A DNA stretch of 64,000 bases from Sulfitobacter albidus (GCF_018200035.1 NZ_CP073581.1:368501-432500), one strand, 5' to 3'; shown: positions 7,763-16,629, counted from the stretch's first letter. Notes: generated by a model from the letters alone, not told the origin. A program made the numbers and translations.

Positions 7763-9343
7763 TTACTTCATGGTGAAGTATTTGACCCGTGGCTGATCCT
7801 CGGGATCGACTTCGATGCCGACGTTCTCGCTCATGCCCCAGTTCAGCACCTGGTGGTGGATCGGGATATACAGCTGCTCGTCCTGAACCACGCGCCAGAT
7901 GTCGGCGATGTCCGCGTTGCGGGCGTCCAGATCGGTGTTCGAGGCCAGCGATTTGATCTTTGCATCCAGCTCGTCGTTGTCATAGCCGGTGCCGTTCCAC
8001 GTGCCGATGTCGCTTTCGCGGCCGTGCACGAGGAAGTTGAACACATACTCCGAATCGTAGGTCGGAACGCCCCAGCCCAGCATGTAGAAGTCCGTCTTGC
8101 CGTCGGTGATCAACGGGAAGTGCTGCGCCTTTGGCTTGGCGTCTAGGTTCACCGTGACGCCGATCTGACCCAGCATGCCCACGGCCGCCTGACAGATCGC
8201 TTCATCGTTGATGTAGCGGTCGTTGGGGCAATCCAGACGGATCGAGAAACCGTCGCCGTAGCCTGCTTCGGCCAGCAGCGCCTTGGCGCCTTCCACGTCG
8301 GTGGAGCTTTCGGCGTCCATCTCAGCCGTCCAGCCGTTCACGAAGGGCGGCGCGATCATGCCCGCGGGCTCTGACTGGCCGCGCATCACGACCTGACGGA
8401 TCGCATCGCGGTTGATCGCCATGGACATCGCCTTGCGCACACGCACATCGGCGAGGGGGTTCTTGCCGTCGATGTTATCGGCTTCGATATCGTCGGCGCC
8501 CAGGTTCATCCCGAAAAAGATCACGCGGTTCTGCGGGGCCTGTTTGACCATCAGCCCGTCTGAGCCATCAACGCGCGCCAGATCCTGAACCGGCATGTCC
8601 TGAAGGAAGTTCACCTCACCCGACAGTAGTGCCGCAACCCGCGTGGCTGCGTTCTGAATAGGCGTATAGACGATTTCGCTGACTTCCATGGGGAATTCGT
8701 CGATGCCCCAGTAGTTCTCGTTGCGCGCCATCACGGTTTTCACGTCGGGCTCGCGGCTGACGAGCGTGTAGGCGCCGGTGCCGTTGACGTTTGTGGTCGC
8801 GAACGTGATTTCGCCGCCTTCAAAATCTTGAACGTTTACGGTGTTGTTCGCCTCGGTCCAATCCTTATCCATCATGAAAAGGTTGGTCAGGTTCGAGGGC
8901 AGGATAGGGTTGGGGCCGGATGTTTCGATCTCGACGGTGAAATCGTCGACCGCGCGCACTTCGACGATCGAGCCAATCAGCTCTTTCATGTCGGAATTAG
9001 GCTGTTTTGCGCGTTCAAAGCTGAATACCACGTCCTCGGCGGTGAAATCAGCACCGTCGTGGAATTTCACACCCTGACGCAGATTGAACACCCAGACATT
9101 TGGGTTGTCAGCGCTCGGGGCCCAGTCGGTGGCCAGCGTCGGGACAAAATTGCCGTCGGTGTCGCGGATGATCAGCGGCTCATACATCTGGTGACGCATG
9201 GTGTGGCTGGGGCCTTCGTTTTGCGAATGGGGATCCAGCGTCAGGGCGTCGCCCGCGCGCGCCCAGCGCAGTGTCTCGGCGTTGACCACGGCCGCCGACG
9301 ACATCAGCGCCGCAACCGCGAGAATTGTTGAAGTTTTCTTCAT
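7763..9343 (-). CDS. peptide ABC transporter substrate-binding protein (SBP family 5)
   Basis: Periplasmic solute receptor of 526 residues. Residues 1-22 form a signal peptide (positive MKKTST start, hydrophobic core, cleavage after VNA). The mature part has family-5 features: LTLDPHSQNEGP near the N terminus, FNLRQGVKFHDGADFTAEDV at about 90-110, and the conserved late segment DVRVRKAMSMAINRDAI. The ATG at 9343 follows a GAGAGG ribosome binding site; an upstream in-frame start would place extra residues before the signal peptide. It is the first gene of the long minus-strand operon. The ligand could be a di- or oligopeptide, an opine or a metal chelate. Confidence 0.93.
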   Translation of the reverse strand: MKKTSTILAVAALMSSAAVVNAETLRWARAGDALTLDPHSQNEGPSHTMRHQMYEPLIIRDTDGNFVPTLATDWAPSADNPNVWVFNLRQGVKFHDGADFTAEDVVFSFERAKQPNSDMKELIGSIVEVRAVDDFTVEIETSGPNPILPSNLTNLFMMDKDWTEANNTVNVQDFEGGEITFATTNVNGTGAYTLVSREPDVKTVMARNENYWGIDEFPMEVSEIVYTPIQNAATRVAALLSGEVNFLQDMPVQDLARVDGSDGLMVKQAPQNRVIFFGMNLGADDIEADNIDGKNPLADVRVRKAMSMAINRDAIRQVVMRGQSEPAGMIAPPFVNGWTAEMDAESSTDVEGAKALLAEAGYGDGFSIRLDCPNDRYINDEAICQAAVGMLGQIGVTVNLDAKPKAQHFPLITDGKTDFYMLGWGVPTYDSEYVFNFLVHGRESDIGTWNGTGYDNDELDAKIKSLASNTDLDARNADIADIWRVVQDEQLYIPIHHQVLNWGMSENVGIEVDPEDQPRVKYFTMK

Positions 9344-9855
9344 TATGACCTCTCTGTTGGTGAGTGTTTGTGCAAGCAGTCTTTTGTGTTCTTTGCACCG
9401 GCCGCAAATTCGGCAAACATCAGTCCGGTGCATTTCCGAGCCAAAATTCCAAATCCTTCAGGCTCCTCATCTGCCGTTTGCCGCATGCCGTAGCGCTTGC
9501 AGGTGCAGCAACGTCAGATTCCAACGCTACTTGCGGCGAGGTTAGGAAAAATTATTGCGATCCACAATAACAATTTTTGTGGCACACTTTTGGAGCGAGC
9601 GGTGCGTCCACTGAACCCATGTCCATCGGGTCGGGTCAGTCATTTTAACTTATCCGAGGTGCCCTTGCCTTCCCGAACACCTGCGCAGGAGCGTTTCACC
9701 GGTCTGACGGCGAGAGCGCCAAAGGTCGCAAGCGATCAGACGAAGTCAGAATCCATTCATCTAGGTTTAATATCGCGTTCAGCGGATGGTCAGGACTATC
9801 GATCTGTTCGGGCTTAACTCTTGGTCAACGAAACACAGAAGATTGAGAGAAAGCC
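9344..9855. promoter_or_regulatory. 512-bp divergent intergenic region
   Basis: No convincing gene. It separates the minus-strand importer operon from the plus-strand P-loop/kinase operon and so should hold both promoters. It is clearly more AT-rich than its surroundings around 9545-9580. Visible elements are an inverted repeat TGCACCGG (9394-9401) / CCGGTGCA (9425-9432), an AT-rich dyad TTATTG / CAATAA (9552-9557 and 9565-9570), and TTAACTCTTGGTCAAC at 9814-9829, one mismatch from a TTAA-N7-TTAA CtrA site, about 30 nt before the start of the plus-strand operon. Confidence 0.5.
9552..9570. promoter_or_regulatory. AT-rich dyad, possible operator
   Basis: TTATTG and CAATAA form a perfect 6-bp inverted repeat around 7 bases, set in an A/T-rich flank (AAAAA before, CAATTTTT after) that stands out in this GC-rich DNA. 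It lies about 210 nt upstream of the binding-protein gene and 290 nt upstream of the P-loop gene. It could be an operator for the XRE-cupin regulator or for the response regulator of the neighbouring operon; nothing in the sequence decides between them. Confidence 0.35.
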
Positions 9856-10920
9856 ATGACAATCGTTCAAGACACCTTCGACACCGTAATCCCTGCTCAG
9901 GCAAAGTGGAGCTTTACCACCCGCCTTGTGGACGCCGCTGATGTCGCTGCGCTAAAGCCCATCGATGGAACGGCCAAGGCTGGCGATCTGATACTGGTCG
10001 AGATCACGGAAGTGAACCAGCATAAGAAAATCCAGCTTGCCAACGGACGCTATGCTGACTCCTACGCGGGCGATCTTGCCGTTCTGTGCCTCGGTGACCG
10101 CTATGCGCCGGACCAGTTCATGGGGCGCGCCGAGTTGCGGGAAGACGCACTTGATCTTCTTGCGGGCGGCGGCATCTGTGGCGTTGTGGAAGCAAAACAC
10201 GCAAAAATGGCAAAACCCACGCAACTGCGTCCGCTGGGGCGGCTTGTTGACCGCAATGGGATCGCGATCAACATCGCGAAATATGCAATCAATGATGCCG
10301 CCATTCCGGACGATGTAACGGTCATCGGCGTGTTCGGTGCGTCGATGAACGCGGGCAAGACCACGGCCGCTGTCTCCCTGGCCCACGGCCTGGCACGAGC
10401 GGGCTACCGCGTGGCCGGTGTCAAAGCGACGGGCACGGGGGCGTTTGGCGATTTCAACGCGTTCCGCGATGCCTCGATCCCCGTGACTGATTTCACCGAT
10501 GCGGGGATGCCATCAACCTTCCGCATGCCAATGGAGCGGATTGAGCGTGGCTTCAACGCCCTGGTCGGCACCGCTGCAAGGGAAGGTGCCGAGATCGTCG
10601 TGGTCGAAATCGCCGACGGCGTGTTTCAGGGAGAGACCGCCGCAATCCTCAAGGGCAGCGCGATCGTCAAGCGAATGGACGGGATCCTGTTTGCGACGAG
10701 CGATGCGCTTGGTGCGGTGGGGGGGGTGTCGACGCTGGCGCGCTATGGCCATCGTCCCTTTGCCCTGTCCGGCATGCTGAGCCTGTCTACGCTTGGTACG
10801 ATCGAAGCGGAAACCGAAACAAACCTGCCTGTCATCTCGCGTGACGCGCTGTGCGACGGTCGCACCGCAGCCGACCTCATCGCACCGCTGATGCGGACAA
10901 AAACACAAAAGGCCGCCTGA
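9856..10920 (+). CDS. P-loop NTPase of unknown function (SIMIBI-like)
   Basis: A 354-residue protein with two parts. Residues 1-150 form an unrecognised beta-rich domain (GDLILVEITEVNQHKKIQLA; KPTQLRPLGRLVDRNG). Residues 155-345 form a P-loop domain with Walker A GASMNAGKTT at 161-170, then GLARAGYRVAGVKATGTG and VVVEIADGVFQGE (248-260). This arrangement resembles the dethiobiotin synthetase / MobB / cobyrinate-synthase group, in which the Lys of VAGVKATGTG contacts the nucleotide. There is no signal peptide. Its stop codon overlaps the start of the ABC-like gene, placing it first in a four-gene operon. The substrate is unknown; it might be the energy-providing or modifying partner of the ATPase-deficient transporter behind it. 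Confidence 0.8.
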   Translation: MTIVQDTFDTVIPAQAKWSFTTRLVDAADVAALKPIDGTAKAGDLILVEITEVNQHKKIQLANGRYADSYAGDLAVLCLGDRYAPDQFMGRAELREDALDLLAGGGICGVVEAKHAKMAKPTQLRPLGRLVDRNGIAINIAKYAINDAAIPDDVTVIGVFGASMNAGKTTAAVSLAHGLARAGYRVAGVKATGTGAFGDFNAFRDASIPVTDFTDAGMPSTFRMPMERIERGFNALVGTAAREGAEIVVVEIADGVFQGETAAILKGSAIVKRMDGILFATSDALGAVGGVSTLARYGHRPFALSGMLSLSTLGTIEAETETNLPVISRDALCDGRTAADLIAPLMRTKTQKAA

Positions 10921-12416
10921 TGCGACTCCCGCGCATCTTTGACGGCAAACGGGGTCGCGACATCGCTTTTGTCGCGGCCCTCGGCGTCGCCCAGGCGGCC
11001 CTGATGATGGTCGCCGCTTTCGCCACACGGGTGGTCTTTTCCGCGCTGGCGCAGGGGGATCCGTTTCCAGCTTCAGCGGTCGCGGCCCTCGTGGCGGTGC
11101 CGCTCTGCCTTGCGTTTGTTCAGGCGATGGCCCGGGTCCTTGCAGAGACAATCGGCCAAAGCTTTGCGGTTGATCTACGCGATACGGTTTTTCGCGCCAT
11201 TGCGGCCTTGCCGGAGGCGGAGCGGTCGAAACGCTCGCTCGGTGGTCTGTCGTTGCGGTTCGTGGGCGATATGGCGGCCGCGCGCGGATGGGCGGGGCTG
11301 GGCGTGACACGGTTGATATCGGGTGTGATCGTTCTCCCGATTGCGGCTTTCACGCTTTGGCTGCTCAACCCGGCGCTCGCTTTGGCCGGTATCGCTCCGA
11401 TCGGGATGGCGATGGTCCTGTTTGTTGTGATCGGCCGGCGCCTTCATCGCGTGCACAAGAACTTGCGCAGACGTCGCGCGCATGTCGCGATCTGGGCGAT
11501 GGAGCGGATCGACAAAGCGCATGAATTGGCGGCCATGGGTCGGCTCAATCGAGAAACCGGCCAATTGCGCAAACGCGGGCAGCGGGCGGCGGCGGACGCT
11601 GTGACCCGCATTCGCACAACGTCCATGCTCCGTATGATCCCCAATGCGTCGCTCGGCGTCGGGAGCGCTGCGGTCATGATGGCGGCGCTTTTCCTGGGCC
11701 TGCCGACCGGGGAAACGGCGGCAGCACTTGCTGTGCTGGCGATTTTGACCATTCCGCTGCGCCAGCTGGTTGGCGTCTGGGATAAGCACGCGGCTTGGAA
11801 GGTCGCGCGGAGCAAGGTGGAGATCCTGATTGCGCGTGCGGATTACCGAAAAATTCAGCCGCGCACCCGTATCCCGCTTGGCGTGCAGCTCACCCATCCC
11901 GAGTGGGAGGCGCCGATTGAAATCGCGGCCGGGCGCGCGCAAACGCTGCCTGCCCGTGTGGATTGGCGGGGATGCCTTGATGCGCTTTGCGGCAAGACAA
12001 GCGAGGTACGCGCCGGTTTTGAAGACGGGGCAAATCCCGAGGTTGCCGTCATCTCTCCCGATCCCGTTATCCTCAAAGGATCGTTGCGCCGTGCCTTGAC
12101 GATAGGGGCCGACAAACGCCCGTCGGATGACGCGTTGCGTGACCTCATCCGCGGGCCTGCATTCGATGGCTTTATCCAGACCGATCTTGACCAGCGCCTT
12201 GCCGAAGCTGGCAAGGGATTGGCGGATACTGCTCTGCTGCGCATCGCCCTGATACAGGCGATCACGCGCACGCCGTCCATCATCGTTGTTGAAGCGGCGT
12301 TCTGGATGGATCCGGCGGCTGACGCCCTATGGGAGATCCTGCGTGCCCGCAGCACATCCACGGTGATTGCCGCACCACGGCATGATACGGTTTTGAATTA
12401 TGACAATGCCGCCTAA
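10920..12416 (+). CDS. ABC exporter-like protein with degenerate ATPase domain
   Basis: A 498-residue protein built like an ABC half-exporter: a membrane domain (about 15-300, hydrophobic helices near 16-40, 50-75, 130-172 and 245-282) followed by an ATPase-like domain. The ATPase domain keeps the outline of the family, for example DPVILKGSLRRALTIGADKR, which lines up with the usual DPFLFSGTLRENI-type stretch, but its motifs are gone: no Walker A GKS/T where ARVDWRGCLDALCGK stands, GKGLADTALLRIALIQAI (431-448) instead of LSGGQ, Val457 in place of the Walker B Asp, and no H-loop His. Glu458 and the D-loop Asp464 remain. The ATG at 10920 overlaps the stop before it (TGATG). It is unlikely to hydrolyse ATP in the normal way. 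Confidence 0.82.
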   Translation: MRLPRIFDGKRGRDIAFVAALGVAQAALMMVAAFATRVVFSALAQGDPFPASAVAALVAVPLCLAFVQAMARVLAETIGQSFAVDLRDTVFRAIAALPEAERSKRSLGGLSLRFVGDMAAARGWAGLGVTRLISGVIVLPIAAFTLWLLNPALALAGIAPIGMAMVLFVVIGRRLHRVHKNLRRRRAHVAIWAMERIDKAHELAAMGRLNRETGQLRKRGQRAAADAVTRIRTTSMLRMIPNASLGVGSAAVMMAALFLGLPTGETAAALAVLAILTIPLRQLVGVWDKHAAWKVARSKVEILIARADYRKIQPRTRIPLGVQLTHPEWEAPIEIAAGRAQTLPARVDWRGCLDALCGKTSEVRAGFEDGANPEVAVISPDPVILKGSLRRALTIGADKRPSDDALRDLIRGPAFDGFIQTDLDQRLAEAGKGLADTALLRIALIQAITRTPSIIVVEAAFWMDPAADALWEILRARSTSTVIAAPRHDTVLNYDNAA

Positions 12417-12426
12417 CGAGAGGGTC

Positions 12427-13977
12427 ATGAACGTGCGAATTGTTTCTGCCGCAACGACGGCCGCCATCCTGTTTCTGACACTCGCTGTCGCGGGCGCGTT
12501 GCTTGTTCAGTGGAGCGTCTCGCGCACGCAATTCTACACCGAGCGGATGAATTTGGCCCATCGGTCTTACGAACAACATCTGCTTTTATCGAGCCATACC
12601 TACCAGCTGTTCAAACAGTTCGGTGATGCATTGTTGATTGGCGACCGAGACGAAGGCGCGGGGGAGCGCGCGCTGGTTACGTTGATCAACGAAGATATCG
12701 ATGTCATTCGTGGCATCATCAACGCCGAAATCGCGCTGGTCGGGGAGGAAGAGCTCGAAGAGCTGGAGCTTTTGGACCGGCTGGAAGACAAGATCCGCAA
12801 GATCATTGGAGAGTTCGACAGAGACTTGTCGGAACGTGACCCACGCGAAGCCTGGACAGATCTCACCGTTTTTCTGGATACAAGCATCGACCGGAACTTC
12901 CGCGAGTTGATGGACGAAGCGCTTGAGGAAGAACTTGAGGAGGTCGCGGAAACGCGCGAAGAGCTGGCCCGTACCATGTGGACCATGCGGACGGTAAGTT
13001 TTGCCTTTCTCGGCCTTGCATTGCTTGTCTCTGCGCTGCTGGCCGTGGGATATTGGACTCTCGTGCGCAAGCGCGCGATCAACCTGATGGACGGGGTAGA
13101 GCGTATGCGCCGGGGTGAGCTGGAACATCCCCCGACGGTCAAGGGCCGCGATGAGCTGGGAGAGTTGGGATCGCTTTTGCGCAAGACAGCTGCAAACCTG
13201 CTTGACCAAAGGCAGAAGTTGCTCACCCGAAACACCGATCTGGAAGCCGCCGTCGCTGACCGCACGGGCGAGCTGCAACGTCTTCTTGACGACGCGAAGA
13301 CCGCCGAACGCAATCGCCGCCGCCTGCTGTCGGACGTAAGCCACGAGTTGCGCACGCCGCTGACCATCATTCAGGGAGAGAGTGATGTGGCGCTGCGATC
13401 GGCCAGCACAGACAAAGACTATCGCGATGCTTTGACCCGCGCCCGAAATGCTGCAACGCACACGGCGTCTCTCGTCGACGACCTGTTGCTGATCGCGCGC
13501 AAAGAGGAAGGGAAGCTGTCATTCCGGATGGAATCGACGGATATCGGCCAGCTGGTGCGCGATGTGGCCGACCTTTTCCACGGAAAAATCACGCTTGATC
13601 TCAGCGCCGCCAAGACCACGCTGCCCGCCGACAAGCTGCGCATCCGCCAATCCTTGCTGGCCTTGTTGAACAACGCCAAACAGCATGGGGGCGATGCCAT
13701 TACCCTGCGCCTTGATGAATACAACGGCCTGCGCATCAGCGTTATCGACAACGGCGATGGGTTGTCAGACATAGAAAAGGCCCAGGTCTTTGATCGGTTC
13801 TTCCGGGGGTCCAACGCGGCCGGAAAATACGACAACGGGACCGGCCTTGGTCTCCCCGTCGTTCGGGCCGTGGCAGAGGGCCATAATGGATCGGTCAGTG
13901 TCGACGACGCGCCCGGCGGCGGGACGATCTTTTCGATTGTCCTGCCCTATGAACAAGCTTTGAAAGACGTTTCATGA
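12427..13977 (+). CDS. sensor histidine kinase with HAMP domain
   Basis: Membrane kinase of 516 residues. TM1 at about 8-28 and TM2 at 189-212 enclose a ~160-residue periplasmic helical domain with a very acidic centre (GEEELEELELLDRLEDK; EALEEELEEVAETREEL). Then come HAMP (213-265), a coiled coil, HisKA with SDVSHELRTPL (phospho-His306) and HATPase with LNNAKQHGG, DNGDG and GTGLGLPVV. I chose the ATG at 12427, preceded by GAGAGG, over the one at 12400 inside the previous gene; the spacing is short, so 12400 stays possible. The stop overlaps the regulator start (ATGA). The acidic sensor part might bind a cation or cationic peptide, which is a guess. Confidence 0.9.
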   Translation: MNVRIVSAATTAAILFLTLAVAGALLVQWSVSRTQFYTERMNLAHRSYEQHLLLSSHTYQLFKQFGDALLIGDRDEGAGERALVTLINEDIDVIRGIINAEIALVGEEELEELELLDRLEDKIRKIIGEFDRDLSERDPREAWTDLTVFLDTSIDRNFRELMDEALEEELEEVAETREELARTMWTMRTVSFAFLGLALLVSALLAVGYWTLVRKRAINLMDGVERMRRGELEHPPTVKGRDELGELGSLLRKTAANLLDQRQKLLTRNTDLEAAVADRTGELQRLLDDAKTAERNRRRLLSDVSHELRTPLTIIQGESDVALRSASTDKDYRDALTRARNAATHTASLVDDLLLIARKEEGKLSFRMESTDIGQLVRDVADLFHGKITLDLSAAKTTLPADKLRIRQSLLALLNNAKQHGGDAITLRLDEYNGLRISVIDNGDGLSDIEKAQVFDRFFRGSNAAGKYDNGTGLGLPVVRAVAEGHNGSVSVDDAPGGGTIFSIVLPYEQALKDVS

Positions 13978-14642
13978 CCAATGTTCTGATTGTCGAAGAT
14001 GAAGACCAGATTGCGGACTTTATTGCACGTGGGTTGAAAGGCGAAGGCTGGACGACCACGCGCGCCTCCAGCGGTGAGCAGGCTTTGGGCCTTTTGGCCG
14101 ACAATGTGTTCGACGTCGTTTTGCTGGATATCATGTTGCCCGGAATGTCGGGCCATGATGTCTGCGCCCGGATGCGGCTGAAGAAGGATTACACGCCCGT
14201 TTTGATGCTGACAGCGCTGGACGAAACCGATGACAAGGTGGCGGGTTTGCGCAAGGGTGCCGATGACTATTTGCCAAAACCGTTCGATTTTGACGAATTG
14301 ATCGCCCGGATCTCGGCGCTGGCCCGACGCGAGTCAGAGTATCACGCGACGAGCGAAGAGCCCGTCGAAGACGAAGTGATATTCGACGCCACGGCCCTCT
14401 GTCTCGTCGTGAGCGGCGAGAAGATCGAACTGTCCTCAAAAGAACGGGACTTCATGGCGATGCTGGTCAAGAATGCGGGCCGCGTCCTGAGCCGCGAGCG
14501 CATCCTGAACGCGGTTTGGGGCCTGAATGAAGATCCGATGACGAATACAGTGGACGTCTACGTCCGGCGCCTGCGTGAAAAGCTTGGTCCGCACAGCGCT
14601 CGGATCGCAACGGTGCGCGGCATAGGATATCGCTATATGTAA
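13974..14642 (+). CDS. OmpR/PhoB-type response regulator
   Basis: A 222-residue two-domain regulator and the partner of the kinase whose gene it overlaps by 4 nt. The receiver domain (1-118) shows the acidic pair EDED at 8-11, phospho-acceptor Asp52 in LLDIMLPGMSG, Thr in LMLTALD and Lys in LPKPF. The C-terminal winged helix (about 125-222) has the LSSKERDFMAMLVKNAGRVL start and ends in VDVYVRRLREKLG...VRGIGYRYM, typical of the OmpR group. It most likely regulates its own operon, including the transporter-like gene and the P-loop gene. Confidence 0.94.
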   Translation: MTNVLIVEDEDQIADFIARGLKGEGWTTTRASSGEQALGLLADNVFDVVLLDIMLPGMSGHDVCARMRLKKDYTPVLMLTALDETDDKVAGLRKGADDYLPKPFDFDELIARISALARRESEYHATSEEPVEDEVIFDATALCLVVSGEKIELSSKERDFMAMLVKNAGRVLSRERILNAVWGLNEDPMTNTVDVYVRRLREKLGPHSARIATVRGIGYRYM

Positions 14643-15531
14643 GAGGCGGGGGAGAGGATCGGCCTTCGATCGGGCTCCTGCCACATTGATCCGACTGCGG
14701 AGATTTTGCGGTCGCTGGCATAGCGGCGCCATCGCCCTTCGGTTGCAGGTGTTCGCACTGGAAGGGTTATTTCTGACTTCCGTTAACCCTTTCGGGAAAA
14801 CCCGGATTGGCCAAGGTGCTGGTCGTTTGTCGCGCGATCCTACGCGGGCCCGGCGTGTCGGCGGCTGCCCGAAAGGCCCCCTGCCTGACGGTTGGGACGA
14901 CACCGATCTGTCGGCTACTGTGCAAGAAAGGCTCGGGGAGGGATAGGGATATGTCTCACGGGGGCGCAAAGGTGATCTGCTGTGGGCGACAACGGCAAAG
15001 CTGACTGCCCCGGCAGCGCGCCTTGTCGATGCTCTGGGCGGTGATGCGCTTTTGCGCTTGTTCGCCAAACCTGAACTTCAAGGCTTTTGCCTCGCGAAGA
15101 ACTGCGCTGTGCCATCACCAGCAATCTACCGGATGGCTCGGCTGCTTTACGGCCCACCTTTGAAATGCCCCACTTCTTCTTGAGAATGCAGCCTTCGTGT
15201 CGGGGCTGATCATTCACTGCCCAACTGCACATCCTTTTTTACACCACATGCATGGCCCGGCGTGCGGTGATTGAATTGTTCAGCGTCTCCATTCCGAAGT
15301 CAGGATCGTCAGTCAAAGGCTTCCGTGTCAGCCCAACAATCAGTGCGATCCGAAACGCATCCTGGTAAAGCTTTTCCGTCCCTTTCAGGTCGCAATTATC
15401 CTCCTTCACCGTAGTGAAGGCGATCAAAGAAGGGGCATCAAATGCTACGGGGTTCAGCTGCGCTGACTGATCAGCGTCGGCAAGCGGCGGAACCGCCTGC
15501 GCACGAATCCCTGGCGCGTCGCGTCAGCTGG
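14643..15531. other. 889-bp region without a recognisable gene
   Basis: No open frame here has a credible start, ribosome binding site or family match. Two structures are visible: AAGGGTTA at 14762-14769 pairs with TAACCCTT at 14784-14791 (a possible end signal for the two-component operon), and a perfect 7-bp hairpin CCTTCAC/GTGAAGG at 15403-15420. A short minus-strand frame at 15239-15427 (62 codons, starting TTG) is not supported. The stretch leads into the lower-GC segment next to tRNA-Gln and may be decayed foreign DNA. Confidence 0.45.
15403..15420. repeat. perfect 7-bp inverted repeat
   Basis: CCTTCAC, a CGTA loop, then GTGAAGG. It lies 112 nt beyond the 3' end of the sulfotransferase-like gene, in a stretch without genes. 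It may be part of a terminator for that gene, although no T-run follows, or a leftover of a mobile element end. Confidence 0.4.
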
Positions 15532-16629
15532 TTATTGATGCTGATTCTGACGTTGAAAAATCAACCACGCCATTTGCGCCAGTGCTGCGCGACTTTGACG
15601 TTCGCGATTGCGCAATTCCTCGGGTACTGCCGCACGTTTGGCCGCCTCGGTAAAGATTTTCTCCCGCATGATGTCAGGATCGATATGGTCTTTCGGCATG
15701 AAATATTCGGGGGGAAGGTTGAGCTCTCGCGCGATCCTTACATTCTTCTGTTCAAATATCGTGTCTATGGTGCATTTGAGCTGAGACGTAAGCTGCGTTT
15801 CCGACTCAACTTTTTGAATTATTTGTGTGTTCGCTTGAAGAAAAAACTCATTCGCCTCATGCGGCCCAGGCATTGAGTGACCCGCCTCGATCGCATTGAG
15901 GACAGCCTCGATCATGCTGGGATGATAAGACGGGTTCCTGACACTCTCGACGGAAGTGCCCGCCTTTGGGTCTAGGTTGGCGCGGGTCAGAAAATCAGAG
16001 ATGAGCGGGATGTCGAAACCAGTTCGTGGCAAAAGCCCGATGGAGATTGGGACGCCCGTAGGTTTTAGCGCGGCTACCCTTTCAGGAATGCTCTCAGACC
16101 AATCGAGATACAGGTGACCGCTGAGTTGGCGCCCTATGTTCCAGCCCCCGAGAACGGCGGCAATCAAATGCCTTTCAACACCCCAAAAAAGCGTCGGATC
16201 AATCTTGTGTTTGCGCAATACATCTGCGGTTTCGACTATTCGTTCAGGTGATCGGAATAACCATTGCCCAAAAGAGGAGACAAGAAAATCAGACTGCCGC
16301 CGGATATATGCAACTACGATGACTTCGTCGGCGTGCTCTCGGGCGATTTTAGAGAGATTGACGAGGGCGTTGACCATCTTGAACATCATTTCATGACTCA
16401 ACATCAAGGTCTTTTCAGGATGGGCTGCCGCTGCATTTTTTATGAGTGAATGAAAGTGCGCGATGACTTCCGGCTCAGGTTGCGGACAGTCAAGCTTCCG
16501 CAAGTCTTTTGGCGCAAGCATCATTGCGTAGGCCAGATTTTTCAGCTCTTCAGAGCCGCCCATCATTGCACTCTGGATTGAAGAAGAACCACACTTCTCC
16601 GGGCCGGCATGTAGGATGATGCGGCTCAT
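15532..16629 (-). CDS. sulfotransferase-like protein
   Basis: A 365-residue protein with the two nucleotide-binding features of PAPS-dependent sulfotransferases: an N-terminal P-loop-like IILHAGPEKCGSSSIQSA (compare H-I-G-x-x-K-T-G-T-T-x-L-Q) and, near residue 105, VVAYIRRQSDFLVSSFGQWL, like the 3'-phosphate-binding arginine-serine segment. Bacterial members of this type are often involved in sulfating surface polysaccharides or glycolipids. I start it at the ATG at 16629, just before the P-loop strand; a GTG at 16668 would add 13 residues, and neither has a strong ribosome binding site. GC content is visibly lower than in neighbouring genes, which suggests acquisition next to tRNA-Gln. It stands alone, with no glycosyltransferase neighbours. 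Confidence 0.72.
   Translation of the reverse strand: MSRIILHAGPEKCGSSSIQSAMMGGSEELKNLAYAMMLAPKDLRKLDCPQPEPEVIAHFHSLIKNAAAAHPEKTLMLSHEMMFKMVNALVNLSKIAREHADEVIVVAYIRRQSDFLVSSFGQWLFRSPERIVETADVLRKHKIDPTLFWGVERHLIAAVLGGWNIGRQLSGHLYLDWSESIPERVAALKPTGVPISIGLLPRTGFDIPLISDFLTRANLDPKAGTSVESVRNPSYHPSMIEAVLNAIEAGHSMPGPHEANEFFLQANTQIIQKVESETQLTSQLKCTIDTIFEQKNVRIARELNLPPEYFMPKDHIDPDIMREKIFTEAAKRAAVPEELRNRERQSRAALAQMAWLIFQRQNQHQ

Noticed and set aside
9856..10920. Assignment of the P-loop protein to DUF1611 / N-acetyl-glutamate metabolism
   Set aside because: The nucleotide loop GASMNAGKTT resembles that group only in general; the N-terminal domain and surrounding sequence do not fit what I know of DUF1611.
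14915..15232. Possible transposase or small-gene remnants after the response regulator
   Set aside because: Translated all frames by eye in part; none shows DDE, HTH or other known segments, and starts are missing.
15239..15427. 62-codon minus-strand frame
   Set aside because: TTG start, no ribosome binding site and no recognisable family; part of it is the 15403-15420 hairpin.
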